A stretch of DNA of 34,182 nt from Lachnospiraceae bacterium. Lineage in GTDB: Bacteria > Bacillota > Clostridia > Lachnospirales > Lachnospiraceae. The stretch is from the NCBI GenBank assembly GCA_024698345.1, contig JAILRH010000007.1, positions 1 to 34,182 on the forward strand, in the 5' to 3' direction. Within the stretch, counting starts at the first letter, position 1. Each line of letters begins with the position of its first letter. The position numbers and the translations under genes were made by a program. The notes beneath the pieces are model-generated. The model did no database searches. It had not been told where the DNA came from and was given only the letters and a program-made list of their open reading frames with translations. Shown here one piece after another: positions 7,976 to 16,945 of this stretch.

Positions 7976-9001
7976 TTACAAAGTCTTTTCTCTAGGTGTG
8001 TATGGAATTTTCTTATACTGTGGATCCGAAATAATCTTTGCAATTCCTCTGATTACCGACTCTCCCGGTGTTCTGACCGTATTAATTTTCAGTCCGGTTT
8101 CATTCGCGATAAGCTGCTCTATATTTTTGATACATGTAGAGCCACCGGTCAAAAAAATACCGGCATTCTCTATGTCAGCTGTCAACTCAGGCGGAGTTCT
8201 CTCCAAAAGAGCCTTTATGGCATCAACAATAGAGACAAGAAATTCCTTGATAGCTTCGTAAATCAGATCAGAAGACACCGGTCTTTCAGAAGGAAGACCA
8301 GTGATAACATTTCGTCCAAAAACATTACACACCTCTTCTTCATCAGAACCTTCTTCATACATGGCATCTGCCAAAGCAAACTTAATTTGCTCAGCTGTTT
8401 TTAGTCCTATATGAATATTGTATTTTTTCTTGACTATATTGACTATTGTCTCATCCAGTTTATTTCCTCCGGTTTTGACAATTCTACTGATTACAATACC
8501 TCCACCTGATATTACAGAAATTTCCGTTGTATCAGCGCCAATATTCACTATCATATTTCCTCTTGAGCTCTCCATATCAATACCAATTCCAATAGCATCG
8601 GCAATTGGTTTTTCGACTACACGAATTTCTTTTACTTTGACATTTGACTCATCTATAACATCATAGAATGCTCTTTTTTCCACTTCAGTGATATCGGTTG
8701 GAACCGCAATTATAAATCTTCCTGAACGAACAGTTCTAAGTTTGTTGCACTTTACAAAAAATCTTTCAAACAAAGATTCCATATTTTTTAAATCTGCAAT
8801 AACTCCCTCTCTTACCGGAAACGATACCTGTATATTATCCGGTGCTTTCTGAAACATCTCAAATGCTTCGTCTCCGGCAGCCAATACCTCTTTTTTATTC
8901 TTTATTGCGATAACATTTTTTTCATTTAATATTTCTTTAGTCGATCCGTTATACAATTTGATATTACTTGTACCCATATCGACTCCATAAATTAATTGCA
9001 T
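7976..9001 (-). CDS. mreB: MreB-family actin-like protein, divergent nucleotide site
   Basis: MreB polymerises under the membrane and directs elongasome movement. The 341-residue product has the phosphate 1 loop (GVDMGTSN, residues 6-13) and the C-terminal LTGGS adenosine motif. Phosphate 2, normally DIGGGTTE, reads NIGADTTE (153-160), and the EEP motif normally holding the catalytic Glu reads EKP (130-132). The same kind of variant is, as I recall, common in Lachnospiraceae next to radC, so it is probably functional but biochemically different from Bacillus MreB or Mbl. The ATG at 9001 overlaps the TAA of radC by one base (TAATG), implying translational coupling. The gene is followed by mreC after 75 bp. 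Confidence 0.9.
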   Translation of the reverse strand: MQLIYGVDMGTSNIKLYNGSTKEILNEKNVIAIKNKKEVLAAGDEAFEMFQKAPDNIQVSFPVREGVIADLKNMESLFERFFVKCNKLRTVRSGRFIIAVPTDITEVEKRAFYDVIDESNVKVKEIRVVEKPIADAIGIGIDMESSRGNMIVNIGADTTEISVISGGGIVISRIVKTGGNKLDETIVNIVKKKYNIHIGLKTAEQIKFALADAMYEEGSDEEEVCNVFGRNVITGLPSERPVSSDLIYEAIKEFLVSIVDAIKALLERTPPELTADIENAGIFLTGGSTCIKNIEQLIANETGLKINTVRTPGESVIRGIAKIISDPQYKKIPYTPREKTL

Positions 9002-9711
9002 TAAAAATGCTCCCTTCCGATTGATCCGTTTTGTTTTAAACTGATAAAACTTCTGTCTCCGATAATAATATGATCGAGAACATTGATTCCAACCATAGTT
9101 CCCGCTTTAATCAGCTGGATAGTACCTGTTACATCTTTTTTGCTCGGAGTTGTATCACCACTTGGATGATTGTGCATCAGTATAATATTTACCGCATTCA
9201 ACCTAAATGCTTCAATAAAAATCTCTCTTGGCGACATAAGAGAACTGTTTACAGTTCCTTTGAACATCACTTTTTCACTTATCAGATGGCATTTAGTATC
9301 AAGGAACAGTACAAATAATTGTTCAACTTCAAGATGTCTCATCTGCTCCATGTAATAATTCGCAATTGTCTCCGGCTTACTGAAATCCAACTGTTCCCTG
9401 GCGTTGCTCATAGAAATACGTTTTGACAGTTCAGCAACACATTTAATCTGGATTGCCTTAACTTTTCCTACACCTTTTACAGACATCAGTTCACTCAGCG
9501 ACAAATGCATTAACCCAAGTAAATCGCCATCATTGTTGTTCAACCCCAATATCTTTTTTGCAAGTTCGGTTGAACTCTCGCCAGTTGTACCTGTTTTGAT
9601 TATTATCGCCAGCAGTTCCTCATTTGATAAAAAGGATTCCCCGTAGCGAATACATTTTTCGTACGGGCGAAGCTGACTTGGTACGTCTTTGATTAATTGT
9701 TTATCATGCAT
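9001..9711 (-). CDS. radC: RadC-family JAB1/MPN-domain protein
   Basis: The 236-residue product has an N-terminal helix-hairpin-helix region (LMSVKGVGKVKAIQIKCVAEL, about residues 73-93) and a C-terminal RadC JAB domain with the metal-binding motif HNHPSGDTTPSKKD and an upstream Glu. The cellular role of RadC is unsettled; the early link to recombination repair in E. coli was withdrawn. It is the first gene of the shape operon, as in many Firmicutes where radC precedes mreB. The start has AGGAGGG directly upstream with a short 3-4 nt spacer. Between the terminator at 9805-9840 and the start there is a possible promoter (TTGTGA, 15-nt spacer, extended -10 TGGTATAGA), which is only a weak match. 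Confidence 0.9.
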   Translation of the reverse strand: MHDKQLIKDVPSQLRPYEKCIRYGESFLSNEELLAIIIKTGTTGESSTELAKKILGLNNNDGDLLGLMHLSLSELMSVKGVGKVKAIQIKCVAELSKRISMSNAREQLDFSKPETIANYYMEQMRHLEVEQLFVLFLDTKCHLISEKVMFKGTVNSSLMSPREIFIEAFRLNAVNIILMHNHPSGDTTPSKKDVTGTIQLIKAGTMVGINVLDHIIIGDRSFISLKQNGSIGREHF

Positions 9712-9804
9712 AAACCCTCCTGACCTGCTCTCTCCAAGTACATTTAAGGTCTATACCATAATGGATTGTATCACAATACTTTTAATAAGTATAGTTTACT
9801 GTTT

Positions 9805-9840
9805 CAAAAAATCGAATAAGACAAATAGTCTTATAATTCG
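9805..9840 (-). terminator. Intrinsic terminator after the ynbB gene
   Basis: On the minus strand a stem (GTCTTA with TAAGAC plus an outer CGAA/TTCG, 3-nt bulge, 5-nt loop) is followed by a run of six T (complement of 9806-9811). It begins 4 nt after the stop of the ynbB-type gene and separates it from radC. The bulge makes it a moderate rather than a strong terminator. Confidence 0.55.
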
Positions 9841-9843
9841 ACA

Positions 9844-11109
9844 TTACAAAGTCAACACTTTGTCATCGCACAGCTGTTGTAATGCTTTCATTATTCCAAG
9901 TTTTGCGTGATGCCATGTAAGTCCACCCTGGAAATATACAGCATAAGGAGGTTTGATTGGTCCATCTGCGCTAAGCTCAATTGACGAACCTGAGACAAAT
10001 GCTCCGGCAGCCATAATAACGGGTGCGTCATATCCCGGCATATCCCAAGGTTCAGGTACAACATAACTATCTACAGGTGCTGCCGCCTGAATTCCTTTGC
10101 AAAATGAGATAACACCCTCAGGAGTTCCAAACTCAACTGCCTGAATAATATCATGTCTGCTCTCTGTCTTATTTGGAACAACTTTATATCCGAGATTTTC
10201 AAATATATTTGCTGCAAATATTGCTCCCTTTAATGCGCCGGCTGTCACCTCCGGTGCTAAGAACAATCCCTGGAAAAATGTCGAAATAACTCCAAGACTG
10301 GCACCTACCTCTTTTCCAAGTCCCGGTGTAGTAAGCCTAAATGCTGCATTTTCAACACACTCCTTAGTTCCGGCTATATAACCGCCTATAGGTGCAAGTC
10401 CACCTCCGGGATTTTTAATCAGAGACCCCACAACCATATCCGCTCCAACATCAGAAGGCTCAATGGTCTCAACGAACTCTCCATAACAGTTATCAACCAT
10501 AACTATCACATCTTCGCGAACACTTTTTACCGCATCGATAGCTTCTTTTATCTTTGCAACAGATAATGTAGGTCTTGTGGCGTACCCTTTTGATCTTTGA
10601 ATTCCAACAAGCTTTACATCTTCTGTAATTGCCTTTTTAATTTCTTCTATATCAAATTCTCCATTAGGCAGTAAATCAACCTGCCCGTAAGACACACCGT
10701 ATTCTGCAAGCGATCCCTTAGACTCTCTGATTCCGATTACTTCCTCGAGAGTATCGTAAGGTTTGCCTGAAATATAGAGCATCTTGTCTCCCGGTCTCAG
10801 ATTTCCGCTGAGTGCAATGCAAAGAGCATGAGTCCCACAGGTTATCTGCGGTCTGACAAGGGCTGCCTCTGTGTGGAATACACTTGCGTACACTTCCTCA
10901 AGAGTATCTCTCCCTATATCATTGTAACCATATCCGGTTGTAGCATGAAAATGAGCCTCGGATACTTTGTGTTTTTGCATCGCAGCAAGTACCTTTAACT
11001 GATTATATTCTGCTATCTCATCTATTTTTTCAAATCTCTCTTTCAAATCTTTTAAAATGTCATTTGAAAAATCAACTACTTTTTCACTAATTCCAAATTC
11101 CTTAAACAT
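9844..11109 (-). CDS. ynbB: PLP-dependent methionine gamma-lyase / aluminium-resistance family protein
   Basis: The 421-residue product belongs to the Cys/Met-metabolism PLP enzyme fold, in the subfamily annotated as YnbB, aluminium resistance or methionine gamma-lyase family protein. Visible marks are HFHATTGYGYNDIGRDTLEEVYA near residue 55, the conserved CGTHALCIAL, the cofactor Asp in MVDNCYGEF, and the Schiff-base lysine in GSLIKNPGGGLAPIGGYIAG. Its substrate is not established. The ATG at 11109 has AGGAG 8 nt upstream. It follows miaA by 87 bp; in Bacillus the order is miaA-hfq-ynbB, but there is no hfq here. It ends the mismatch-repair/tRNA-modification cluster, with a terminator just downstream. 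Confidence 0.85.
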   Translation of the reverse strand: MFKEFGISEKVVDFSNDILKDLKERFEKIDEIAEYNQLKVLAAMQKHKVSEAHFHATTGYGYNDIGRDTLEEVYASVFHTEAALVRPQITCGTHALCIALSGNLRPGDKMLYISGKPYDTLEEVIGIRESKGSLAEYGVSYGQVDLLPNGEFDIEEIKKAITEDVKLVGIQRSKGYATRPTLSVAKIKEAIDAVKSVREDVIVMVDNCYGEFVETIEPSDVGADMVVGSLIKNPGGGLAPIGGYIAGTKECVENAAFRLTTPGLGKEVGASLGVISTFFQGLFLAPEVTAGALKGAIFAANIFENLGYKVVPNKTESRHDIIQAVEFGTPEGVISFCKGIQAAAPVDSYVVPEPWDMPGYDAPVIMAAGAFVSGSSIELSADGPIKPPYAVYFQGGLTWHHAKLGIMKALQQLCDDKVLTL

Positions 11110-11196
11110 CTGTATTCTCCTACTGAAACTATATTATTGTGCACAACTTTGCATTCTGGCCATGAAGTGGCATTTGATATCATATGCAAACAATAA
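11110..11196. other. Palindrome-rich gap between miaA and the ynbB gene
   Basis: No ORF is present. On the minus strand the gap has TTTGCAT and ATGCAAA as outer arms of an inverted repeat, an inner GCCA/TGGC pair, and an adjacent 10-bp palindrome TTGTGCACAA. These could form a stem-loop or be an operator. No T-tract follows, so a terminator is unlikely. Confidence 0.35.
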
Positions 11197-12141
11197 TTAT
11201 AATATAATCTGTTTATCTTTGAGCAACTGAATCATATAAGACAAAATCTTTTCCCTGTCATAATCAAAGTCACCAATATCAACCATAGTTACGCTTTTTT
11301 CTCTCTTGAACCACGTCAGTTGTCTTTTTGCAAAATGTCTTGTGTTGAGTTTGATTTTCTCAACAGTTTCCTCTTTCGTCATTTTTCCCGCAAAATAATC
11401 AAAAACTTCTCTGTAGCCGATTCCCTGCATGGAATTGAGTTCTGAGGAATATCCCATTTTAATCAAATTGCCGACTTCCTCAAACAATCCCTGTTCAACC
11501 ATTATATCCACTCGCTTGTTTATTCTTTCATAGAGTTTTTCTCTGTCGTCATTCAAAACAAAATAGATAAAATTATATGGAGACTCATTTTTTCTCTGTT
11601 CCTCATTGTGTTCAGAGATAGGATTTCCGGTCGCTTTATAGTACTCAAGTGCCCTGATGACACGCTTCGTATTATTATAATGAATAATTTCTGCAGATTT
11701 TGAGTCTATTTTTCTTAATAAATTATGAAGATACTCAGGTCCTTCTTTCTTACATAGTTCTTCAAGCTCTCTTCTATAATCATAGTCTGCACCTGCATCA
11801 TCAAACTTTATATCAAACAAAACAGACTGAATATAGAAACCTGTACCTCCTGCTATGATAGGCACTTTTCCTTTCGCATATATCTTATCAATATATTCAA
11901 GTGCCTTATTCTTAAAAACAGTGATGTCAAACTCTTCATCAGGTTCAAATTCGTCTATAAGATAATGTCTGACACCATCCATCTCTTCTTTCGTGACTTT
12001 TGCAGAACCTATATCCAGATATTTGTAAACCTGGATAGAATCAGCGCTGATAATCTCTCCGTTTATTCTCTTTGCCAATTCAACCGACGTAGCAGTCTTT
12101 CCAACAGCTGTCGGTCCTGTAATAATTACTAAAGGTTTCAC
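11197..12141 (-). CDS. miaA: tRNA dimethylallyltransferase MiaA
   Basis: MiaA transfers the dimethylallyl group to N6 of A37 in tRNAs that read codons starting with U. Its product is the substrate of MiaB, encoded at 16946-18415. The 314-residue protein has the P-loop GPTAVGKTATS (residues 9-19), the DSIQVYKYLDIGSAK substrate loop, GGTGFYIQ, and the C-terminal NTRHFAKRQLTWFKRE signature. The start is GTG at 12141 with AGGAG 6 nt upstream; the nearby ATG is out of frame. It follows mutL by 9 bp, so the two are almost certainly co-transcribed. Length and motifs are normal for the family. Confidence 0.95.
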   Translation of the reverse strand: MKPLVIITGPTAVGKTATSVELAKRINGEIISADSIQVYKYLDIGSAKVTKEEMDGVRHYLIDEFEPDEEFDITVFKNKALEYIDKIYAKGKVPIIAGGTGFYIQSVLFDIKFDDAGADYDYRRELEELCKKEGPEYLHNLLRKIDSKSAEIIHYNNTKRVIRALEYYKATGNPISEHNEEQRKNESPYNFIYFVLNDDREKLYERINKRVDIMVEQGLFEEVGNLIKMGYSSELNSMQGIGYREVFDYFAGKMTKEETVEKIKLNTRHFAKRQLTWFKREKSVTMVDIGDFDYDREKILSYMIQLLKDKQIIL

Positions 12142-12150
12142 ACATATCTC

Positions 12151-14193
12151 CTATACAATTCGTTTAAACTTCTTTTCCAATTCATATTTCGACATGGAAA
12201 TAATAGTAGGTCTTCCGTGAGGACAGTTATATGGATTTTCTAAGGATAACAACTTTCCAATAAGTTCGTCTGCCTCTGCCACAGACAATTTATTGTTGCC
12301 CTTTACTGCAGCTTTACAAGACATAGTTGCAATTCTGTCTGACAACAGTTCTGAAGAAACCTTATCGTTTTCGTTTGTCAGGTTATCAAGCATGTCAATA
12401 AACAGTTCTCTTTCGTTCAAAGTATATAAATCGAGAGGTACTGCTCTTATGGCATATTCTCTTCCTCCAAAATGCTCAATTTCAAAACCAAATTCGTAGA
12501 AGAAATCCATATATTTGTTCAATATATTTTCCTCATTCATTGAAAGTGAAACAATAATCGGAGGATTGAGATTCTGAGACACCCTTTCTTTATTTCTAAA
12601 TCTCTCCATAAGCATCTCATACATAACTTTTTCATGAGCAGCATGTTGATCGATAATATACATCTTGTTGTCATACTCAACTATCCAGTATGTGTCAAAT
12701 ATCTGTCCGATAATTGTGTGTTTAGGTCTTGCAGCCTCACTTAGAAAATCATTATCAAACAAACTCATACTGACATTATCAAACTGTTTTTCCAAAACTT
12801 GAAGATTATTATTACCATCAGTATTATCGGAAATACTATCACCAGTCACTCTTGGCATTGAATAGTCGTAATTTGTTTCCTCTTTGATAATTATGTCAAC
12901 CGCATTTTCAGTATTTACTGTTTGTCCACTTTTTTGTTCATTTTTATGTAAACTAATTTTCAAGTTATCAACACTTTTATCGACAATCTGTTCATCTATG
13001 TCATTACTTTGACTTGCATTTTTAGTTCCACCAGGATTCGTTTTTATAACAACAGGATTCGATATAGTTAGCGGTGGTGTTGATATTTTCTTACTTTCCT
13101 CGATACGACGCTGTTCAAAAGGCTGTGCCGGTTTAATAGTATTCTTAACAACATTCTCTTTTGCTTCACTTCTCTCATCATTAAGTTCAACATTCGGTAT
13201 CATGGAAATTCTTCTAAGTTCAGCAGATATCGAATCTCTGATAAAGGTATATACCTTTTCTCCATCCTTAAATCTCAATTGCATCTTCGATGGATGGACA
13301 TTAACATCAAGCATGCTACTGTCTATTGTGAAATGTATAACTGTAAATGGATATTTATGCTGCATTACATAAGGTTTATAAGCTTCTTCTATAGCTTTTG
13401 ATACTATACTACTCTTAATGTATCTTCCGTTTATAAAATAATTCTCGCCATTTCTGTTTCCACGATTAATTATCGGTCTTCCAAGGAAGCCTGAGATTGC
13501 AAAATCTTCATTTTCAGAATCTATTGCTATAAGATTTTTTGCAGTTTCTTTTCCATACACTGCATATATAACATCTTTTAGATTGGCATTTCCCTGAGTA
13601 TGTATTTTTTCTTTGTTATTTGTAATAAAGCTTATTGCCACCTCCGGATGGGACATTGCAATGTGCTCAACAACATCCGAAATGTATCCGGCTTCAGTCT
13701 GCGGGCTTTTCAAAAACTTTCTTCTGGCAGGTGTGTTATAAAAAATGTTTTTCACTATGAAAGTAGTTCCTTCAGGGGCTCCGATTTCTTCAATACTTTT
13801 CTCTGAACCTCCTTCAATAACATACCTCGTTGCAGTAATGGAATCTTTTACCTTTGTAATAAGTTCAACCTGACATACTGCGGCAATACTCGACAGTGCC
13901 TCACCTCTGAATCCCAAAGATGATACTGTAAGCAAATCCTCCACACTCTTTATTTTGCTTGTGGAATGACGCAAAAATGCAGTTTGAATATCTTCTTTTT
14001 GAATTCCGCTTCCGTTATCAGTAATTCTGATAAGAGAAGTTCCTCCATCTTTTATCTCAACCGTTATCATTGTTGCTCCGGCATCAATGGCATTTTCCAT
14101 TAATTCCTTTACAACAGATGACGGTCTGTCTATTACTTCACCTGCAGCTATTTGATTTATAGTTTTTTGATCAAGAAGTTTTATATTTCCCAT
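12151..14193 (-). CDS. mutL: DNA mismatch repair protein MutL
   Basis: MutL couples MutS mismatch recognition to strand incision. The 680-residue protein has the N-terminal GHKL ATPase motifs (ENAIDAGAT, DNGSGI, the lid LRHSTSKI, GFRGEAL), a long polar linker (about 330-490) and a C-terminal dimerisation domain. The metal-dependent nicking motif DQHAAHEKVMYE is present together with SCKAAVKG and CPHGRPT, so this should be an endonuclease-active MutL, as expected for bacteria lacking MutH. The ATG at 14193 is only 3 nt after the mutS stop. The AGGAA upstream lies inside the last mutS codons, consistent with coupled translation. Confidence 0.96.
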   Translation of the reverse strand: MGNIKLLDQKTINQIAAGEVIDRPSSVVKELMENAIDAGATMITVEIKDGGTSLIRITDNGSGIQKEDIQTAFLRHSTSKIKSVEDLLTVSSLGFRGEALSSIAAVCQVELITKVKDSITATRYVIEGGSEKSIEEIGAPEGTTFIVKNIFYNTPARRKFLKSPQTEAGYISDVVEHIAMSHPEVAISFITNNKEKIHTQGNANLKDVIYAVYGKETAKNLIAIDSENEDFAISGFLGRPIINRGNRNGENYFINGRYIKSSIVSKAIEEAYKPYVMQHKYPFTVIHFTIDSSMLDVNVHPSKMQLRFKDGEKVYTFIRDSISAELRRISMIPNVELNDERSEAKENVVKNTIKPAQPFEQRRIEESKKISTPPLTISNPVVIKTNPGGTKNASQSNDIDEQIVDKSVDNLKISLHKNEQKSGQTVNTENAVDIIIKEETNYDYSMPRVTGDSISDNTDGNNNLQVLEKQFDNVSMSLFDNDFLSEAARPKHTIIGQIFDTYWIVEYDNKMYIIDQHAAHEKVMYEMLMERFRNKERVSQNLNPPIIVSLSMNEENILNKYMDFFYEFGFEIEHFGGREYAIRAVPLDLYTLNERELFIDMLDNLTNENDKVSSELLSDRIATMSCKAAVKGNNKLSVAEADELIGKLLSLENPYNCPHGRPTIISMSKYELEKKFKRIV

Positions 14194-14196
14194 ATA

Positions 14197-16839
14197 TTAC
14201 CATCTGTTCCTTAATTTATTCTGAATCTTAAATAACATATTGAGTGCATCAATCGGCGTCATTTCTGCTAAGTTTACATCCATCAGATCTTTTATAATAT
14301 CATCCTCTCTGACAGTATCAAAGAATGTCATCTGGGTCATTTCAACATTGTTGTTAACATCTAACAGATTGTTTGCCGGTGTAAGATTAGTGGCAATATC
14401 TTTTGCCTTCGCTGTAATATCCGCATCACTGAGTTCAACAAGGAGTTCTTTCGCTCTGTTTATTACACTGTCAGGAACTCCCGCTAATTTTGCCACTTGG
14501 ATACCGTAGCTCTTATCCGCACCGCCTCTAACAATCTTTCTAAGAAATACAATATCATCCCCCTGTTCTTTTACGCTGATACAATAGTTATTTACTCCTT
14601 TTAGAGTCCCCTCTAATTCTGTCAGTTCGTGATAATGTGTTGCAAACAAAGTTTTCGCCCCAAGAAGTTTGTTGTCACAGATATGTTCAACCACAGCCCA
14701 TGCAATACTTAGTCCGTCAAAAGTACTTGTACCTCTTCCGATTTCATCGAGAATGAGAAGACTGTTCTTCGTTGCATTTCTAAGGATATTTGCAACTTCC
14801 GTCATCTCAACCATAAATGTACTCTGACCGCTGGCAAGGTCATCCGACGCACCAACCCTTGTAAATATCTTATCGCAAATACCAATATTTGCAGCTGACG
14901 CCGGAACAAAAGATCCAATCTGTGCCATCAAAACTATAAGTGCAGTCTGTCTCATATAAGTAGACTTACCTGCCATATTAGGCCCTGTGATGATTGACAG
15001 TCTGTCATTCATATTATCAAGATAAGTATCATTTGTAATAAACATGTTATCTGACATCATCTTTTCAACTACAGGATGACGTCCGTCATGAATATCAATG
15101 ATTCCCTTCTCGTTTATCTTTGGCTTTACATATTTGTTCCTCTCCGCAACATATGCAAGGGATGCAAACACATCAATATTTGCTATTGTTTTTGCAGTCA
15201 TTTGAATTCTTGATACTTCATCAGAAATCTTTTCTCTGATATCCGTAAAAATGTTGTATTCTAAAGAAAACAGTTTGTCTTCAGCCCCAAGTATAACGTC
15301 TTCAAGTTCTTTGAGTTTTGGCATTGTGTATCTCTCTGCATTGGCAAGAGTCTGTTTTCTCACATAATACTCCGGAACAAGTTCTTTGTAAGAATTTGTA
15401 ACTTCCAAATAATAACCAAATACTTTGTTATATTTTACTTTCAGATTCTTGATTCCTGTTTTTTCCCGCTCTTCGCTCTCTAATTCAGCAAGCCAGGTCT
15501 TACCCTCTGTTTTGGCTGCTCTCAACCTGTCAACTTCCTCGTTGTAATGCTCTTTGATAATCCCTCCCTCCTTGATTGTAAGAGGAGGTTCTTCATTAAT
15601 TGCATCATCAATAAGATTTGCAATATCTTCGAGAGTGTCAAATCTTTCCTTTAATTCGTCAAACAGTTCACATTTAAAATCTTCCAGTGCTGCCTTTATA
15701 TGAGGCAACATCATAAGAGAATTTTTAAATGATATCAAATCTCTAGGACCTGCAGAACGATATGCAATCTTACTAATAAGACGTTCCAAATCATACACTG
15801 ATGAGAGATACTCTCTTATCTCATCACGACCTATTAGATTTTTATTTAATTGCTCTATAGCTGACTGTCTCTTTGTGATTTCACTTTTTTCAATCAGCGG
15901 TTGCTCAATATAGGTTCTAAGCATTCTAGCACCCATCGCTGTTTTTGTCTTATCCAAAACCCAAAGAAGTGAGCCTCTTTTTTGTTTTTCTCTAAGAGTC
16001 TCACACAATTCCAGATTTCTTCGCGTTGAAGTGTCCAAAATCATATATTTTTCAGTTGAATACGGAATAATTGATGTCAGGTGCGAGAGTGAATTCTTCT
16101 GAGTCTCAATAAGATATCTCATAAGAGCACCGGCAGCTACAATACCACACTGATAATCACCAATTCCAAGTCCGGTAAGATCTGCAACACCAAAGTGTTT
16201 TTTTAATGCCAGTCTGCAGTCGTCATCATCAAAATACCAGGATTCCAAATTAAAGAGAGATATTCCAAGTCTTCCCTTCAAATCTTCAATATCTGCACCA
16301 CATACCATAAAAGAGTCATTACATATAATCTCACTAGGCATAAATTTGTTAACTTCATCTAACATAGTTCTCAAATTTTCAACCTCTGTAACATAATAAT
16401 CTCCGGTTGTGATATCTACGATTGATATACCAAAAACATCACTCATGGCGACAATACACATGAGATAATTATTTTTTGATTCATCTATGGATGTAGTATC
16501 AAGATTAGTTCCGGGAGTTACAATTCTTGTAACTTCCCTCTTTACCAATCCTTTTGCAAGAGCCGGATCTTCAACCTGCTCAACTATTGCAACCTTATAT
16601 CCGTTCTTTACAAGTTTATTCAGATACATGTCAACTGCGTGATGCGGAACTCCACACATCGGTGCTCTCTCTTCAAGCCCACAGGACTTACCTGTAAGAG
16701 TTATTTCAAGAACCTTAGATGCCACTATGGCATCATCAAAGAACATCTCGTAAAAATCACCAAGTCTGTAGAAAATAATACAGTCTTTATACTGTTCTTT
16801 TGTCTCCATGTATTTTTGCATCATCGGCGTTAGTGCCAT
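14197..16839 (-). CDS. mutS: DNA mismatch repair protein MutS
   Basis: MutS binds base mismatches and small loops and recruits MutL. The 880-residue protein has the mismatch-wedge motif F29-Y-E31 in YRLGDFYEMFF, connector, lever and clamp domains, the Walker A loop GPNMAGKST, Walker B LLILDEIGRGTS and the FATHYHELTELE switch. Length is normal for MutS1. It is not a MutS2: it has no Smr domain and the N-terminal mismatch domain is intact. The ATG at 16839 has GGAGGT 8 nt upstream. It lies 106 bp after miaB in the same direction, and the ordering miaB-mutS-mutL-miaA is the conserved Firmicutes arrangement. Confidence 0.97.
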   Translation of the reverse strand: MALTPMMQKYMETKEQYKDCIIFYRLGDFYEMFFDDAIVASKVLEITLTGKSCGLEERAPMCGVPHHAVDMYLNKLVKNGYKVAIVEQVEDPALAKGLVKREVTRIVTPGTNLDTTSIDESKNNYLMCIVAMSDVFGISIVDITTGDYYVTEVENLRTMLDEVNKFMPSEIICNDSFMVCGADIEDLKGRLGISLFNLESWYFDDDDCRLALKKHFGVADLTGLGIGDYQCGIVAAGALMRYLIETQKNSLSHLTSIIPYSTEKYMILDTSTRRNLELCETLREKQKRGSLLWVLDKTKTAMGARMLRTYIEQPLIEKSEITKRQSAIEQLNKNLIGRDEIREYLSSVYDLERLISKIAYRSAGPRDLISFKNSLMMLPHIKAALEDFKCELFDELKERFDTLEDIANLIDDAINEEPPLTIKEGGIIKEHYNEEVDRLRAAKTEGKTWLAELESEEREKTGIKNLKVKYNKVFGYYLEVTNSYKELVPEYYVRKQTLANAERYTMPKLKELEDVILGAEDKLFSLEYNIFTDIREKISDEVSRIQMTAKTIANIDVFASLAYVAERNKYVKPKINEKGIIDIHDGRHPVVEKMMSDNMFITNDTYLDNMNDRLSIITGPNMAGKSTYMRQTALIVLMAQIGSFVPASAANIGICDKIFTRVGASDDLASGQSTFMVEMTEVANILRNATKNSLLILDEIGRGTSTFDGLSIAWAVVEHICDNKLLGAKTLFATHYHELTELEGTLKGVNNYCISVKEQGDDIVFLRKIVRGGADKSYGIQVAKLAGVPDSVINRAKELLVELSDADITAKAKDIATNLTPANNLLDVNNNVEMTQMTFFDTVREDDIIKDLMDVNLAEMTPIDALNMLFKIQNKLRNRW

Positions 16840-16872
16840 TTTAGTTTACCTCCTGATTCCAATCGGTCATTA

Positions 16873-16933
16873 AAACCAATCATATCTTTCTATAAACCAA
16901 TCATATTTATCCATTCAGTAGTATATCTTACTG
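16873..16933. repeat. Short direct repeat and small hairpin between miaB and mutS
   Basis: A 13-bp sequence AAACCAATCATAT occurs at 16873-16885 and 16894-16906 (period 21), with a looser third copy around 16857-16869. Next to it, CAGTA (16916-16920) and TACTG (16929-16933) could pair over an 8-nt loop. No promoter or terminator function can be assigned. Confidence 0.4.
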
Positions 16934-16945
16934 CTATGTCACCTC

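Noticed and set aside
9712..9804. Confident promoter for the radC-mre operon
   Set aside because: Only partial matches with a 15-nt spacer; noted in the radC entry but not listed as a site.
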